A stretch of 64,000 nucleotides of DNA, taken from assembly GCF_051622035.1 (NCBI RefSeq), contig NC_135362.1, forward strand, positions 16,653,501 through 16,717,500, written 5' to 3'. Position numbers and translations under genes: made by a program. Source of the DNA: Arctopsyche grandis (lineage: Eukaryota; Arthropoda; Insecta; Trichoptera; Hydropsychidae). A model generated the notes under the pieces. The model made no database searches. It was not told where the DNA came from and saw nothing but the letters and a program-made list of their open reading frames with translations. Of this stretch, positions 44,318 to 55,354 are shown in pieces. The first letter of the stretch is position 1. Every line of letters starts with the position of its first letter.

Positions 44318-44538
44318 CTGTTGAATGTCGAGGTCTACTGGAGCGACCGCCTTGATCAGTGGTGGTTGGAGTTGTGACCGGTCTAGATGCGACGGCCTTT
44401 CCACGCCGGTTGCGATCCTCTCCCACACCCTTGCTTGTTGAGGTGGGGATTTTCCTTAACTTCCGACCCGACAACCGGAAGTCTCCATTCGGGAGTTTTC
44501 CATGGCTCACGAGCTTCACTTGCCTTACTCGGGTGGCT
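44318..44538 (-). CDS. Candidate isolated internal exon of an unknown gene
   Basis: A GC-rich island in very AT-rich DNA holds an open minus-strand frame bounded by an acceptor (ACATTATGATTAG at 44,539 and above) and a donor (CAACAG/GTACCT at 44,317). It encodes about 73 residues that are basic and low in hydrophobics: ATRVRQVKLVSHGKLPNG, then RLSGRKLRKIPTSTSKG, then a Thr/Pro/Arg-rich end PVTTPTTTDQGGRSSRP. No family is recognised. It could be an internal exon of a large gene with introns spanning this gene-poor stretch, or a domesticated or decayed repeat. Phase is 1 at both ends, so skipping it would not keep the frame. Confidence 0.4.
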
Positions 44539-44609
44539 CTAATCATAATGTAACTATGAATATGTACTTGGAAATCGTTTGAAAAATCGATCAATCATTT
44601 TCCAGGTAC

Positions 44610-45938
44610 TATCTGTACATACATACATAAAATACAATATCCCTGCTTCTTTCATAAAACAATGTATTAATAATTTAGCGTATCCACTTTATAACATATT
44701 TAATCATTCTTTATCCTGCGGATTATTTCCCAGTTTATGGAAACAGGGCTATTTGTTACCTCTACATAAAAATGGTGACAAGAATAACGTTGAAAATTAC
44801 AGGGCTATTACCATCCCTAAACTGTTCGGAAGCTTATTACTAGATGAAATTTCATCATTCATCAAAAATTAATTATACCGCATCAACATGGAGTCATATC
44901 TCGTAGATCTAATCTATCCAATCTATTAGTATATGAAAATTTCATCTAGTGCTCTCGCTAATAAACTTCAAGTTGAATCCATATATACAGATTTTTCCAA
45001 GACGTTTGACAAGGTTAACATTGAAATTCTAATAACAAAAATTGTATAGTGCTGGCATTAAGGGTGTTTTACTTGACTGGTTTAAAATTGATTTGCTAAA
45101 CAGATGATTAAGTGTAAAAATTGGCCCTGTCAAATCCTATTCGTCTACCTTCACTAGTGGAGTTCCACAAGGGTCGTACCTTGGGCCTTCACTATTCAAT
45201 GTTTTTATTAATGACATAATTCATATTTTCAATAATGTTCATATACTTTTATTTGTAGATGACGTTAAAATTTTCAATTATATTAGTAATATTAACGATT
45301 GTGCATGCATGGTGTGAAATGAACAGGCTTTTTTTTAAATATTGTTAAATGTAGTTTTGTGAGATTCAGTATAAAATCTACCAATTTTGTTTTTGACTGT
45401 AAAATTAATAACGTTGTATTGTCGTCTAAATCCATTATTAAAAACCTGGGCATTTTTTTCGATGGAAAACTTACATTTATTCCTAATATTAATTATATCA
45501 CTAAAAATTCTCCAAAACTCTAGGGTTTGTTATTAGAAGTTCAATTCATTTTAACAATATTAACATAATTGAATTATTATTTTTCTCATTAGTAAGGAAT
45601 CAACTTGAATTAAATTCGCCAATATGGTCCCCTAGTTCACAGGTATATAGTAATTCCATTGAGAGGATTAAGAATAGATTTATTAGATTCATTGATTATA
45701 TATATTTTTTAAATCTGTCCCTGTCACCAACAAGTATATTAAATTGAATATGATCAAACTTTGTGACAGGAGAATAATCAATAATCTATTATGTATGTTT
45801 GGTGTTCTCAGCGGAGTTATGGACTATAGTGAATTAGTGGACCTAATACACTTTCATACACCGGGGAGATTAACCAGATGCAACCATTTATTCCACATAA
45901 AAAATTATGCCACTAATTATAACAAAAATTTTACGTGA
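44610..45938 (+). mobile_element. Decayed non-LTR retrotransposon (LINE), reverse transcriptase part
   Basis: The plus strand encodes broken reverse transcriptase similarity in the usual order: SFIKQCINNLAYPLYNIF, GLFPSLWKQGYLLPLHKNGD, ENYRAITI, YTDFSKTFDKV, GVPQGSYLGPSLFNVFINDI, FVDDVKIF (the F/YxDD catalytic motif) and the downstream CDRRIINNLLCMF / GRLTRCNHLFHIKNYAT part. The layout fits Jockey/CR1-group LINEs. Several frame changes and stops separate the blocks, the 5' region is missing, and no poly(A) tail is seen: the 3' side runs directly into a Helitron end. An old dead copy. Confidence 0.85.
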
Positions 45939-45941
45939 ATA

Positions 45942-46013
45942 TTTACTATTAAATTGGCCATGTTTACGCTGTTTATATTACAAATACTGAGCGAAGCCGG
46001 GTAAAAACACTAG
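45942..46013 (+). mobile_element. Helitron 3'-end fragment
   Basis: Homologous to the reverse of the 49.8-50.0 kb element: TTTACTATTAAATTGGCCATG, then GCGAAGCCGGGTAAAAACA and CTAG (46,010-46,013) before T. The 5' end is absent; the LINE remnant sits where the rest would be. Confidence 0.7.
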
Positions 46014-46069
46014 TAATATATGTATAATTATTAGTATAAAAAACTGCAATTGAATGTCGATGTTTACGA

Positions 46070-46245
46070 TGTCGACAGTACTTAAATAATTCAATATTGG
46101 CACGTGCAAAAATAATTTGCACAGCAAGTACACAGTACCCAAGAAAAAATATTATTAACGTTAACGTTAAGCCAAACTATGTACATATAATTAAATTCAT
46201 TTACTTGTGTTGTACCCGATGATATTTCATCGGGTATAACACTAG
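46070..46245 (+). mobile_element. Helitron 3' end, hairpin type
   Basis: Ends CCCGATGATATTTCATCGGG (a perfect-stem hairpin), TATAACA, CTAG at 46,242-46,245, before T. This is the textbook Helitron 3' terminus. The 5' boundary is not clear, so the start given is approximate. Confidence 0.6.
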
Positions 46246-46800
46246 TAATTATATTAAAACTTAATCGCCTAGTGTAATATAATACAATACAAGTGTAAAT
46301 CTTATAAGAAAAATAGTATAAATATGTATGAAGTTTATTTTTATTTTTAGAAAATAAATGCATATGTATGTTTGTGTATATTATTACTACCGGATATCCC
46401 GTGAATTATTATTACTTTTACTATTCATTGTTGAGAGATTGTTATTTATTTTGAATCATTTGTTTGTGGATGTAATTTATCTTGCATTTGAATAGCCAAT
46501 TATATAAATTATAATATTATATAAACGAAGGAATGAGTAATTCAAATTATTGATGAGGTTAAATTTACGAAGCAAGGCATTAAATATATTCGTTTTGTGT
46601 ATTTGAACTATTAATTCTTTGCACTCGAATGCCGCCATAGCGGCGGCATTGAGTTTTGCCGTATTACTCGAATTTGTATTAATATATTATGTATGTTTGT
46701 ACGTATAATAAGAACTGTATCTTTGAGTTTTTTTTTTAATTTTTATATTTGTCCACGGTGTCCTTACGGGTTGCCCCTGTGCGAGACATATGGTATTAAA
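46246..46800. other. AT-rich DNA, no feature recognised
   Basis: Only a short GCCGCCATAGCGGCGGC palindrome at about 46,631-46,647 stands out. No gene. Confidence 0.4.
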
Positions 46801-46802
46801 CT

Positions 46803-46991
<189 letters not shown>

Positions 46992-47019
46992 GTAAATTTG
47001 AAATGATGTTCGAAAAGTG

Positions 47020-47235
47020 GTGACATAGTGGGCAGGATAGTTTGCAAATTTGATGAGGAACTGTTTCACTAATGAAATCAGATAATTTGGAAAAATCTGT
47101 CAGGAAACGATCAAACGACTTGGAGTCACAAATATCCAAATGTGATCAGCAGCACTACAGAAATAATTAAAATACGAAAATTTATTTCTCGGTGCTTAGC
47201 ATTCACGCAATTACCGAGCTATGTATTGGTATATT
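47020..47235 (-). mobile_element. Degenerate SINE, minus strand
   Basis: The order of blocks (AAACGATC, GACTTGGAGTCACAA, TGATCAGCAGCA, CGGTGCTTAGCA, CCGAGCTATG) parallels the minus-strand SINE at 6,072-6,500, with AATTTG...GGAACTGTTTCA in the body. The promoter boxes are decayed. Adjoins the (TA)n tract. Confidence 0.6.
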
Positions 47236-47739
47236 GACAGAATATTCGCTACCGTTATGGAGATCAGTTCAATAAACCAAAAGGTTTCTGAGAAAAACAT
47301 AAAAACATTCTCTAGAGAGAAAAGTACTACTTCCGGTTGAGGTAAAAATATTTGTGTACAAATAACATATAAATAATTTCGTGTACAAATAATATATAAT
47401 AATAATAAATAAATAATTTCTATTACATGTAAAAAAAATTCGCCTGATCCGTTGAGTACATCCCTAGTTACCACCTAGGACACCTAGAAGGGTAGGTACC
47501 ATTTCCGGTCAATTTAAAAATATGAAAAAAAATAACGTCATATCGATAAGCATTTTAGTTACCGATGCTAAGTTTCAGGTCAATAGGATTAATGGTGTTC
47601 AAAAAAAATCCAAAATACACACACATACACTATTTCTAAATCATGCAAACGTGATCAGTGAACGATGCCGAGTTCGAATCAGTCAAAATCTCGAGTTCGA
47701 ATTTTCGCATAATAATCACAAAACTTCATCTATTGTTAC

Positions 47740-48928
47740 TGGGGCATGCATCACCGGTTTTCGGTAAACCGGTTTACCAGTAATTATGTCCAAATTCCAT
47801 TACCGAATTACTGGTAAATAATTTTGGAATTCCCGGTAATCCTAGTAATCTAATTAAATAATATTTTTGAACTATGGTATTGTATGATGATATTTGCAAT
47901 AAGCAAGTTCGATGCGTTTTTCTTAAGTTGATTCGTCAAACAATTACTGGAGAATGAATGAAAGGAAAATGGAGACAGAGAATACAGAGATATTTTAACT
48001 GAAACAGTTGAAGTTTCGTTGAAAAATGTTATAAATATTCAAAACTCATAATAAAATACCAAAGATTTTCCTCATGTTTTGTCATTCTGCGACTAAAAGC
48101 GACAATCTCCGAAAATACGTCAAGAAAGATTTTGGAAAGAACTTTTATTTATAGCTCGACTCAAAAACTCGTTGGAATAGTTTATTTGCAATATTGAACG
48201 ATTTGATCAGATTTAAAACTGTATAAGAAAGATTTGCATATATCTAAAGAGAGAGATCGAAGGATAAACTTGATTTATTCACAAAAATAATCAAAGCGTT
48301 GCTACCGATTAAATAATCTTTGGAATGTCTGTGCAACATAGATGCATGTGCATGTACATAGTAGATGTGCATGTACATAGATGAAATTTGTTTAGTTCAG
48401 ATATTACTGTTAAGTGTATGCTGGATGAACTTTTGAAGCAGAATAATGTACTGAGCTATGAATTCAAAATAGCATTAATTTAATTTTTAAAAGAAAAATA
48501 ATTATTTATTTATTTAATCCAAGAAATACCAAGCAATTTAACGCCGATACACTAAAATTTAGATCTCAGTCTAAATGATCATATTTACATATGTATATAC
48601 ATTACACATATTAGGTTTTTGATTCCACTTATGAAAGAGTATTATACAAATAATTTGCGGAAAATAAATATTTTGTTGTTTTTATCAAATTTTCTTATTA
48701 GTTTTTTTTTGTATAATCATATGTGTAAAAACCTTTTAAATTTAAATAATAAATTATGTTAATGTAAAATGAATAATTTATTAGGATATTTTTATATCAA
48801 AATATAATGCAATAATATCAACTTTTTGATATTTTAAAAATTCTCTGTAAATTTCGTTTAAACCGGTAATAACTCATGCGTTTACCGATTTACCGTTAAT
48901 GCTATTTTCCGGTAATTTTCATGCCATA
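47740..48928. mobile_element. hAT element with exact 8-bp target duplication
   Basis: The ends TGGGGCATG and CATGCCATA are short inverted repeats, each followed inward by ACCGGT/TTACCGGT-rich subterminal repeats. ATTGTTAC flanks both sides (47,732-47,739 and 48,929-48,936). The 1.2-kb interior is AT-rich with no recognisable transposase, so the element is non-autonomous or decayed. Confidence 0.82.
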
Positions 48929-48936
48929 ATTGTTAC

Positions 48937-49832
48937 TACGTACATAGATAGAGTAAAAAAATCAACTTACTTATCTCCATTGATATTTAATATTCTTTTG
49001 TTGTTCGATTTTTGATGGAAGGAAGAATTGATTATTATCATAATATTCATTTATGAAGAATGTAAGGCTAACGACAACTGTCTGTGAACGTTTTGTAAGC
49101 GAGTCAGGATCACTTTATTACGGAAAAGCGAGAACTTCGAAAATTAGAGGACTCCTCATTTCGTTCCCACAGAATATGGGATCATTTGAATTTGTTCCAA
49201 TTCATCGTGTATTCATGTGTGTTTGAAACGACTCCTCGTTAAATTTGACCTTTCAAGTTATCATAATAGAATATATTTGAATGTGAAGATATGTATTATA
49301 TGTTGTATTCGATGAGCAGATCATTATCGGCTTAAATATTATATAATATTTACGATGCCCTCTCATTAAGGTATTTTGTGTGACTGACTTTCCGTTTAGA
49401 GAATATTTCAGTTGAATCCGTCGTGCGAGGAGGTTCGTTTTCAAACCGATGAAGAATTTCATTGTTGTTTATTGAATTCCATCTTGGTGACGTACGGGGG
49501 AATATACCCGCTTATACACCTGAAAGGAGATGAATATGGTCCATTGTGCCACGGGTGCTTTGGTATTTCGTATTCTGTTGGAGGGAAAAAGGAAGCGTCG
49601 AAGGAGGCATAGCCTCGTTTGAAAAATACTCATTATTCGAGATGAAAAATTTGAAATGACTGGTCGTGAAAAATTTATCTTCAAACAATTTTAATTGAAA
49701 AATATTCATCCAACCGAAATTTGTAAACAACCATCCTCAACAGCAGCGATCTTCAATCGATTATACTAGTGGGTTTCTTAATCGATTTTGTCATACATAT
49801 TATAATTAACAACGTTTTAAAATTATTTAATA
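48937..49832. other. Intergenic DNA of mixed composition
   Basis: 49,040-49,620 is less AT-rich and includes several short frames, for example around 49,412-49,612, without splice support or family resemblance. No feature could be supported. Confidence 0.4.
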
Positions 49833-50007
49833 ATAGTGTTTTTACCCGGCTTCACTCGGTATTTGTAATATAAACCACTTAAACATGGCCAATCTAATAG
49901 TAAACATTTTATTAAATTTATTTGAATATTCATTTGTTCGATGTTCGGATTTACGAACCAACAATACTTTCATACTTACAAAGTCTCTTTCGAAATTATA
50001 TATTAGA
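49833..50007 (-). mobile_element. Complete short non-autonomous Helitron (175 bp)
   Basis: On the minus strand it starts TCTAATATATAATTTCGAAA and ends GAAGCCGGGTAAAAACACTA, with the last base of CTAG changed. Inside is only AT-rich filler (AATATTCAAATAAATTTAAT). Same family as 11,983-12,198. Its 5' end abuts the 3' CTAG of the next copy without a spacer. Confidence 0.82.
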
Positions 50008-50216
50008 CTAGAGCTTTTATCCGGCTTCGCTCGTTATTTGTGATATAAACCGCTTAAACATGACTAATTTAATAGTAAACATTTTATTAAATTTATTTGA
50101 ATAGTTTTATTTTATATAAATTTATTTGAATATTCATTTGTTTTTTTTATTAAATTGACTGTCACGAACAAACAAACATACATATATACTAAGTCTCTTT
50201 CGAAATTATATGTATA
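50008..50216 (-). mobile_element. Second Helitron copy, head-to-tail with the first
   Basis: CTAG at 50,008-50,011 is the 3' end on the minus strand, followed by the CCGGCTTCGCTCG block and the same AT-rich body; the 5' end (AAGTCTCTTTCGAAATTATA) lies at about 50,190-50,216. A third, partial 5' end is at 50,322-50,346. Confidence 0.75.
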
Positions 50217-50741
50217 CCAGAATCCGGCGCCTTTGCCCCCGGGGACTGAATTGGCGCCTATGAATCGAAAAAAAAAATTGAATGTGTTGTTTACGAACCA
50301 ACCAACCAAGGTTACATATATGCAAAGTCTCTTTCGAAATTATATATGCGATATACATAAACACTTTTCATATGAAAATCACACTCATAATTTTGTTTTC
50401 GTTGATATTTCGTATTATAAAAATATCCGATCAAATATAATTCGCAAAATGCATTCACTCGATGCCGTCACAATGATTCAAATTTCCACAATTTGACAGG
50501 TTTTTGAATGTCATAAAATTGCCCACGTCGTTGGGTGGTAATTTATTTATTTATTTATTCTAAACAGACCATTGTGGCATAATGTTTCTTTCGGGAAGAT
50601 ACTAAGCGAAAACTTTATGCAGATAGTTCCAGGCCTTTTAAAAATATAACCCTTATATGTACATATGTACATGCACCCTATTTTTTATACTTATATTCTA
50701 ATTTAATTATTGTATCATCTATGTACATATATAAATATATA

Positions 50742-51193
50742 GCCAGCAGTATGGCTTAATGGTTGCGTTTGTGTTTAGCACCAAGAGATTATTGGGTTCG
50801 ATCCCGGGCTTATATTTAATACTGCTGGTTAGACTTGGATATTTGAGACCCCAAATCGAACATTTACTAACAGAGTTTGCCAATTTTATCTGATCATTGT
50901 AGAAACGGTACCTCAAAATTGGCAAAAAAAATCTGCTGTCACAAATCTTATGTATTATATTTAACGTATATATATAATTTGTAAAAAATTATGTACAAGT
51001 CTAAATCCATAGATGTCTCAGTGGATTTATTAATTAATTGCTAATTTCGTGTTCTTGAGCTGTATTTCGTATTTCGTATTTCGTAAATCACTGTATTTCG
51101 TGTTCGAAATACAGTGATTTATCTAATAAAAATGCTGCATTGTTTGTCAAACCTTCCTGGTATATATCTATGTAAAATAAAATAAAATAAAAG
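50742..51193 (+). mobile_element. tRNA-derived SINE, plus strand
   Basis: A-box TGGCTTAATGG and B-box GGTTCGATCCC sit in the first 80 bp. The body has GAGTTTGCCAATTTT and AAAATTGGCA, which can pair. The tail ends in CCTTCCTGGTATATA and (AAAAT)n. Same family as the copies at 6.1, 7.9, 53.3 and 54.1 kb. Confidence 0.87.
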
Positions 51194-51194
51194 G

Positions 51195-52045
51195 GATTAC
51201 ACTATTCGTTTTTCAACTTTTTACACATGTGTGCTCTTCACGATAAAATTCATGCCATGTAAATAAAAAAAATAGATATTTTCCTCTTAGAAAAGTCAAA
51301 AAAGGTGTGACCACACACTATTTTTTTCAACCCTTTAAATATGTGTGCTCTTCACGAACAAATTCCAGTATAGCTTTGTATCAATGTTATGTAAATAAAA
51401 TAACAAATTTAATAAACCGGAAGTTGTATTTTTTCCTCTTAGAAATGTCAAAAATGTTGTGACTATACTACTGAAAAATATTGTGACTACTACATACTTT
51501 ATCTAGAGTTGATTAGGTTTTGGATATAATTCATAAACTAGAAGTAATAATTTGTTTAAATAATATTTCATTAATTTATATTGATATTTTATGCCTATAA
51601 TATTTATAGTGATATTAAATGATACAACAATTTTAACAAAATCAGACAACCGGAGGTAGAACTTTTTTCTTGTGTGAGTTTCCTTAAATTATCGCTTGAT
51701 TTTATATCGAATATGCTATCATAGACGGTATGCGTGAATGTGTGTATGTGTTTCAATATCAAATTTTGTTGTTTTTACATCTTATATGCCTTAAATACGG
51801 GTCTACCTCACGGGCCGGAATGTTAAATTACCGAAAACGCAAATATCGGAAGGCAAAGATTGAAAATCGAAAGATTTTCTTTCGTTTCTTTTTTTTATCT
51901 TTCGACTTAAGATCTTTCGATTTTCGATCTTTGCCTTCCGATATTTGCGTTTTCGGTAATTTCACATTCCGGATCGTCACGGAGACCGCTTAAATACATA
52001 CATAAATAAAGTCGTGGGTTGGTCACATTCGAATGTTTTTTATTA
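51195..52045 (+). repeat. Interspersed repeat, copy A (inverted relative to 60.7-61.2 kb)
   Basis: Blocks here (TTTTCCTCTTAGAAA, AACCGGAGGTAGAACTTTT, GTTGGTCACATTCGAATG) recur in reverse complement and reverse order at 60,685-61,165. The unit is partly duplicated internally at 51,195-51,310 and 51,311-51,480. It is interrupted by the foldback MITE at 51,799-51,988. Class not determined. Confidence 0.7.
51799..51988. mobile_element. Foldback MITE, copy 3, shortened, exact 9-bp duplication
   Basis: Same terminal sequences as copies 1 and 2 but in reverse orientation (GGGTCTACC left, GGAGACCG right), and with the whole inner half of each arm gone, leaving 190 bp. CTTAAATAC flanks both sides (51,790-51,798 and 51,989-51,997). 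It therefore transposed or was copied with minimal arms. Confidence 0.92.
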
Positions 52046-53325
52046 CAATTCGTTTATAAGATATATCAAAAAATAATATGGAAGTAAGAAAAAATATATA
52101 TGGTAACATACATATAAAATAAATATATAATTATTTCGACACAATAACTTCGTAAAGGTTTTACGTTCGAAATACTAAGTATGTAGAATTAAATTAAGGG
52201 GTAAAAATTAAATAAGAAACTTGAAACGAGCAGTCTTAGTATGAAAACAGGCATGCTGTTGAGAACAGTACACCTGGTCAGTTTATTTAATTGCATTAGT
52301 CAATGAATTTGTTGTCTGGAAGTGTTTCGTCGAAAAGAGTGACCTTTCCCCTTTAGTCGTATTCAGAGCGCGTCCCCGACGAGCGAAATATTCAGAGCGG
52401 CCTGTTTTGCCGCCGTCTGACGCTCCATTCTCGGCATTCTTGGGGGTGACTGGGTGCAGACAACCCCTTTTACCCCTCTACTACCTACGAAGATCTCCTT
52501 TTATTCCTCCCAACCCACCCCATCCTTTCGGATCCAGTTCTGGATCTTTTCTGACAGTCGTCATTCAAGGATACGTACATTTCCACATACCTACATACAT
52601 ACATACATACCCACTCCCCATTATTCCACTATATAATATTGAAGGTTAAAAGTAAGACTCGCCATATTAAATATCGTTGAAAAAAAATGCACTCTTGATT
52701 GAGAAAACAATCTTGATTTAGAACCCTCACATCTACTAGGTAAATTGATTAATTAAGGGTCTCTTTAAATTGATTAAATTTTTTATAGCCTATTATAATA
52801 TTGGATAATTGAAAACGGTTATTGGAAATTTAATAAGCAATCGCGAAGTGAACGGCTCGGTGTGTCGGCATTATGGGGTGTATTGCATATTTGAAAGTAC
52901 ATATTATGAATATTCATTTTTAATATCTAGTTTTAGATTGTTATAAGAAAATAATACATGTTTAAGTATAGCAAATATACGTAAGGAACAGTCAAAACGT
53001 GATATGTAATTTTTAAATAAAAGGATTCTTGCATTCATTCAATTTTTGAGCCACTTACAATTTTCTATCAAAACTTTGGTTACCCCACCCATTTCCGAAA
53101 ATCTTTGAATCGTTAGCAAGGATGATACATAAAACTATGTTGGAAAATGGTGCCTGTTTACATTGGTTATTATATCAATTAATAAACATACAGTACTTGT
53201 ATTATACGTACGTATATATATATAAACTATTGGTTTTAGTTTAAGTGCTAACAGTTTAGCAGTCAAAACTGTTGAGCTCTCAAAATGCCAAGTATTTAAA
53301 TGGGAAATCCTATGGAAACCACGTT
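52046..53325. other. Intergenic DNA with a GC-richer block
   Basis: 52,320-52,600 is GC-richer, with GAGCG and CCCCGACG motifs. A proline-rich frame there has no splice or family support. It could be a promoter or first exon of an unseen gene. The rest is AT-rich. Confidence 0.4.
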
Positions 53326-53760
53326 ACCAGCAGTATGGAATAATGGTTAGCATATATGTTTCCGAACATAGTGGTCGCGGGTTCGAGTCCCACTGGATGT
53401 TGCTGGCCAGATCTTGGTTTGTGCTCCAGGTCGATCGTTTCCTATTAGAGTTTGCCAATTTATCTGAATTTCATTGAAACTGTGCCAAAAAATTGGCAAA
53501 ATTTACCCATTTCTCACTATTTTGCTGAAAATTTGTCCATAAATGTCTCGCAAATTTTGGGTTTTTCAGTATCTCGAAATTTGACGATTTATATAAAAAA
53601 AATGCTTCAAAAATGTAAATATATTAATAGATGCTTCTATGATGCTTTGTTAAAAATATTCAAAACATGTATATCGATGTTTGTAATTGTCCAGGAAGGC
53701 ATTGGGGTTTACCTGTTAGGCCTTCCTGGTATATAGTATATGTATGTATGTAAAATTAAA
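53326..53760 (+). mobile_element. tRNA-derived SINE, plus strand
   Basis: ACCAGCAGTATGGAATAATGG head with B-box GGTTCGAGTCC, then GAGTTTGCCAATTTATCTGA and AAAATTGGCAAA in the body. The tail has the 10-bp stem-loop CCAGGAAGGC...GCCTTCCTGG at about 53,692-53,730, followed by TATATAGTATATG. Confidence 0.85.
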
Positions 53761-54123
53761 AATCACAACGTTGCTATATTAAAACTATTGCAACCAGGGC
53801 AGATATGTACATTCATATGTACAAATGTATATATGGTAACCAGACCGTTGCGCGCTTACTAAAATCGCGTTCGATAGTTGGGCGCTTGACGATACGCAAC
53901 TACAAACATCACGTCAACACGACTACAAAAAATAAACTATACTTGATTCCGATTTATTTGATGTTTGACGTAATAATGTTTGTAGTTTTTGAATCGCCGA
54001 GAGTCCGCCGATCGGGCGCGTTTTAATGCAAGCGCGCAATGATTATGGAAATAGCATACATATATACATACATATGTACATAGAATATGGGACAAACGAT
54101 TGAAAACGATTGAACGCTTGATA

Positions 54124-54540
54124 AACCAGAAGCGTGGACTAGTGGTTAGAATATTGTGCTTTCAAGCAGAGTGGTCACGGTTCGATTACCACTAGTAGTT
54201 ATTGGCCTGTGACTCCAGGTTGATTTCCTTTCAGAGTTTGCCAATTCTTCTGATTTTAATTGAAACGGTTCCTGTAAATTGGCATTTCCTTTCCAATCTC
54301 TCTCGCACTCTCGCAAGTCTCAAGCTATTCACCGTCTTGAGGTTCACCAATTTCTATAATAAAATGCTGTAAATATTTCTCTATAGATGTCACTGAGGAT
54401 GGTGTTTGTATGCATTCGCATTGTTTAAAAATGATTGTAATAATTGTAATTTTGTAATGTATCTTTATTAGCACACTTGTTGTTTTGGAGCGATCTGCAA
54501 AGGCGAGTGTACATGTTCGATTGAAAATAAAACTGTACTT
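54124..54540 (+). mobile_element. tRNA-derived SINE, plus strand
   Basis: A-box TGGACTAGTGG and a slightly decayed B-box GGTTCGATTAC. The body carries GAGTTTGCCAATT and GAAACGGTTCCTGTAAATTGG. The 3' part GGAGCGATCTGCAAAGGCGA matches the copy at 7,955-8,458. The tail is short and A-rich. Confidence 0.83.
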
Positions 54541-54549
54541 TAACCTATG

Positions 54550-54662
54550 CCTAATAGTTTGTGCATGAACAAACTAGTTCGTTTGTCAATATGCTCCTTT
54601 GTGTATATGTACTATTATATAACTAACCAGATTGGTTCGTGTATGAACAAATTATGTACATC
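54550..54662 (+). repeat. Repeat shared, inverted, with 296-440
   Basis: TAATAGTTTGTGCATGAACAAACTA followed about 70 bp later by CAGATTGGTTCGTGTATGAACAAA, the same pair of blocks as in the reverse of 296-440. Each block contains a near-palindrome. Probably the remains of a MITE. Confidence 0.65.
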
Positions 54663-55292
54663 AGTGGTTGCCACGCGGGCTCTTTTTGGATGTAGTCCAT
54701 TTTTCCAGCTTTATCCTATTGGCCTATTTTTTCTATACATAAATATATGCAGTTGACAGGGGTTTTCAATATAAAATATGATATTTATTTTATTTAAATA
54801 AATAAAAAAGTAAAAGAGTATCAAATAAATTTATTCGCATTTATGAAATTATCATGTAGATATGACCAACATTTTCAATACAGTAATTATTTTTGAAAAC
54901 GCATTTGAAACTTATTGAAAAAATTGATTTTGCGCTGAATAGTCCATGCGCTGAATTGTCATCCGCTGAGTTGTTGTTGCGCTGAGTTGTCTGCGCCGAA
55001 AGGTCGGCGCTAAGTTGGTTTGCGCTGATTTGTCGTGCCACTTATCTAAATATATAGGTACATAATTCTAGTATTCGAAAAAAAAACAGCTAAAACGTAA
55101 AAAAAATATAACTCGTTCCTTTATTTTCAGTTGTCATGCCAGAGCGTACGATAAAATTGTGGTATTGCATTTAAATTTGGCCATAAAACGTTTTGCGTGT
55201 CATTTAGCTTATTGCATACTTTATTTGCTGAAAAACAGACTAGAATATAAATCTTTCAATTTGTATTAGTCTGTTTAACACCTTGTGTAACC

Positions 55293-55354
<62 letters not shown>

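Noticed and set aside
52407-52649. Proline-rich frame in a GC-richer block
   Set aside because: No splice signals, homology or favourable start; listed only as a composition anomaly.
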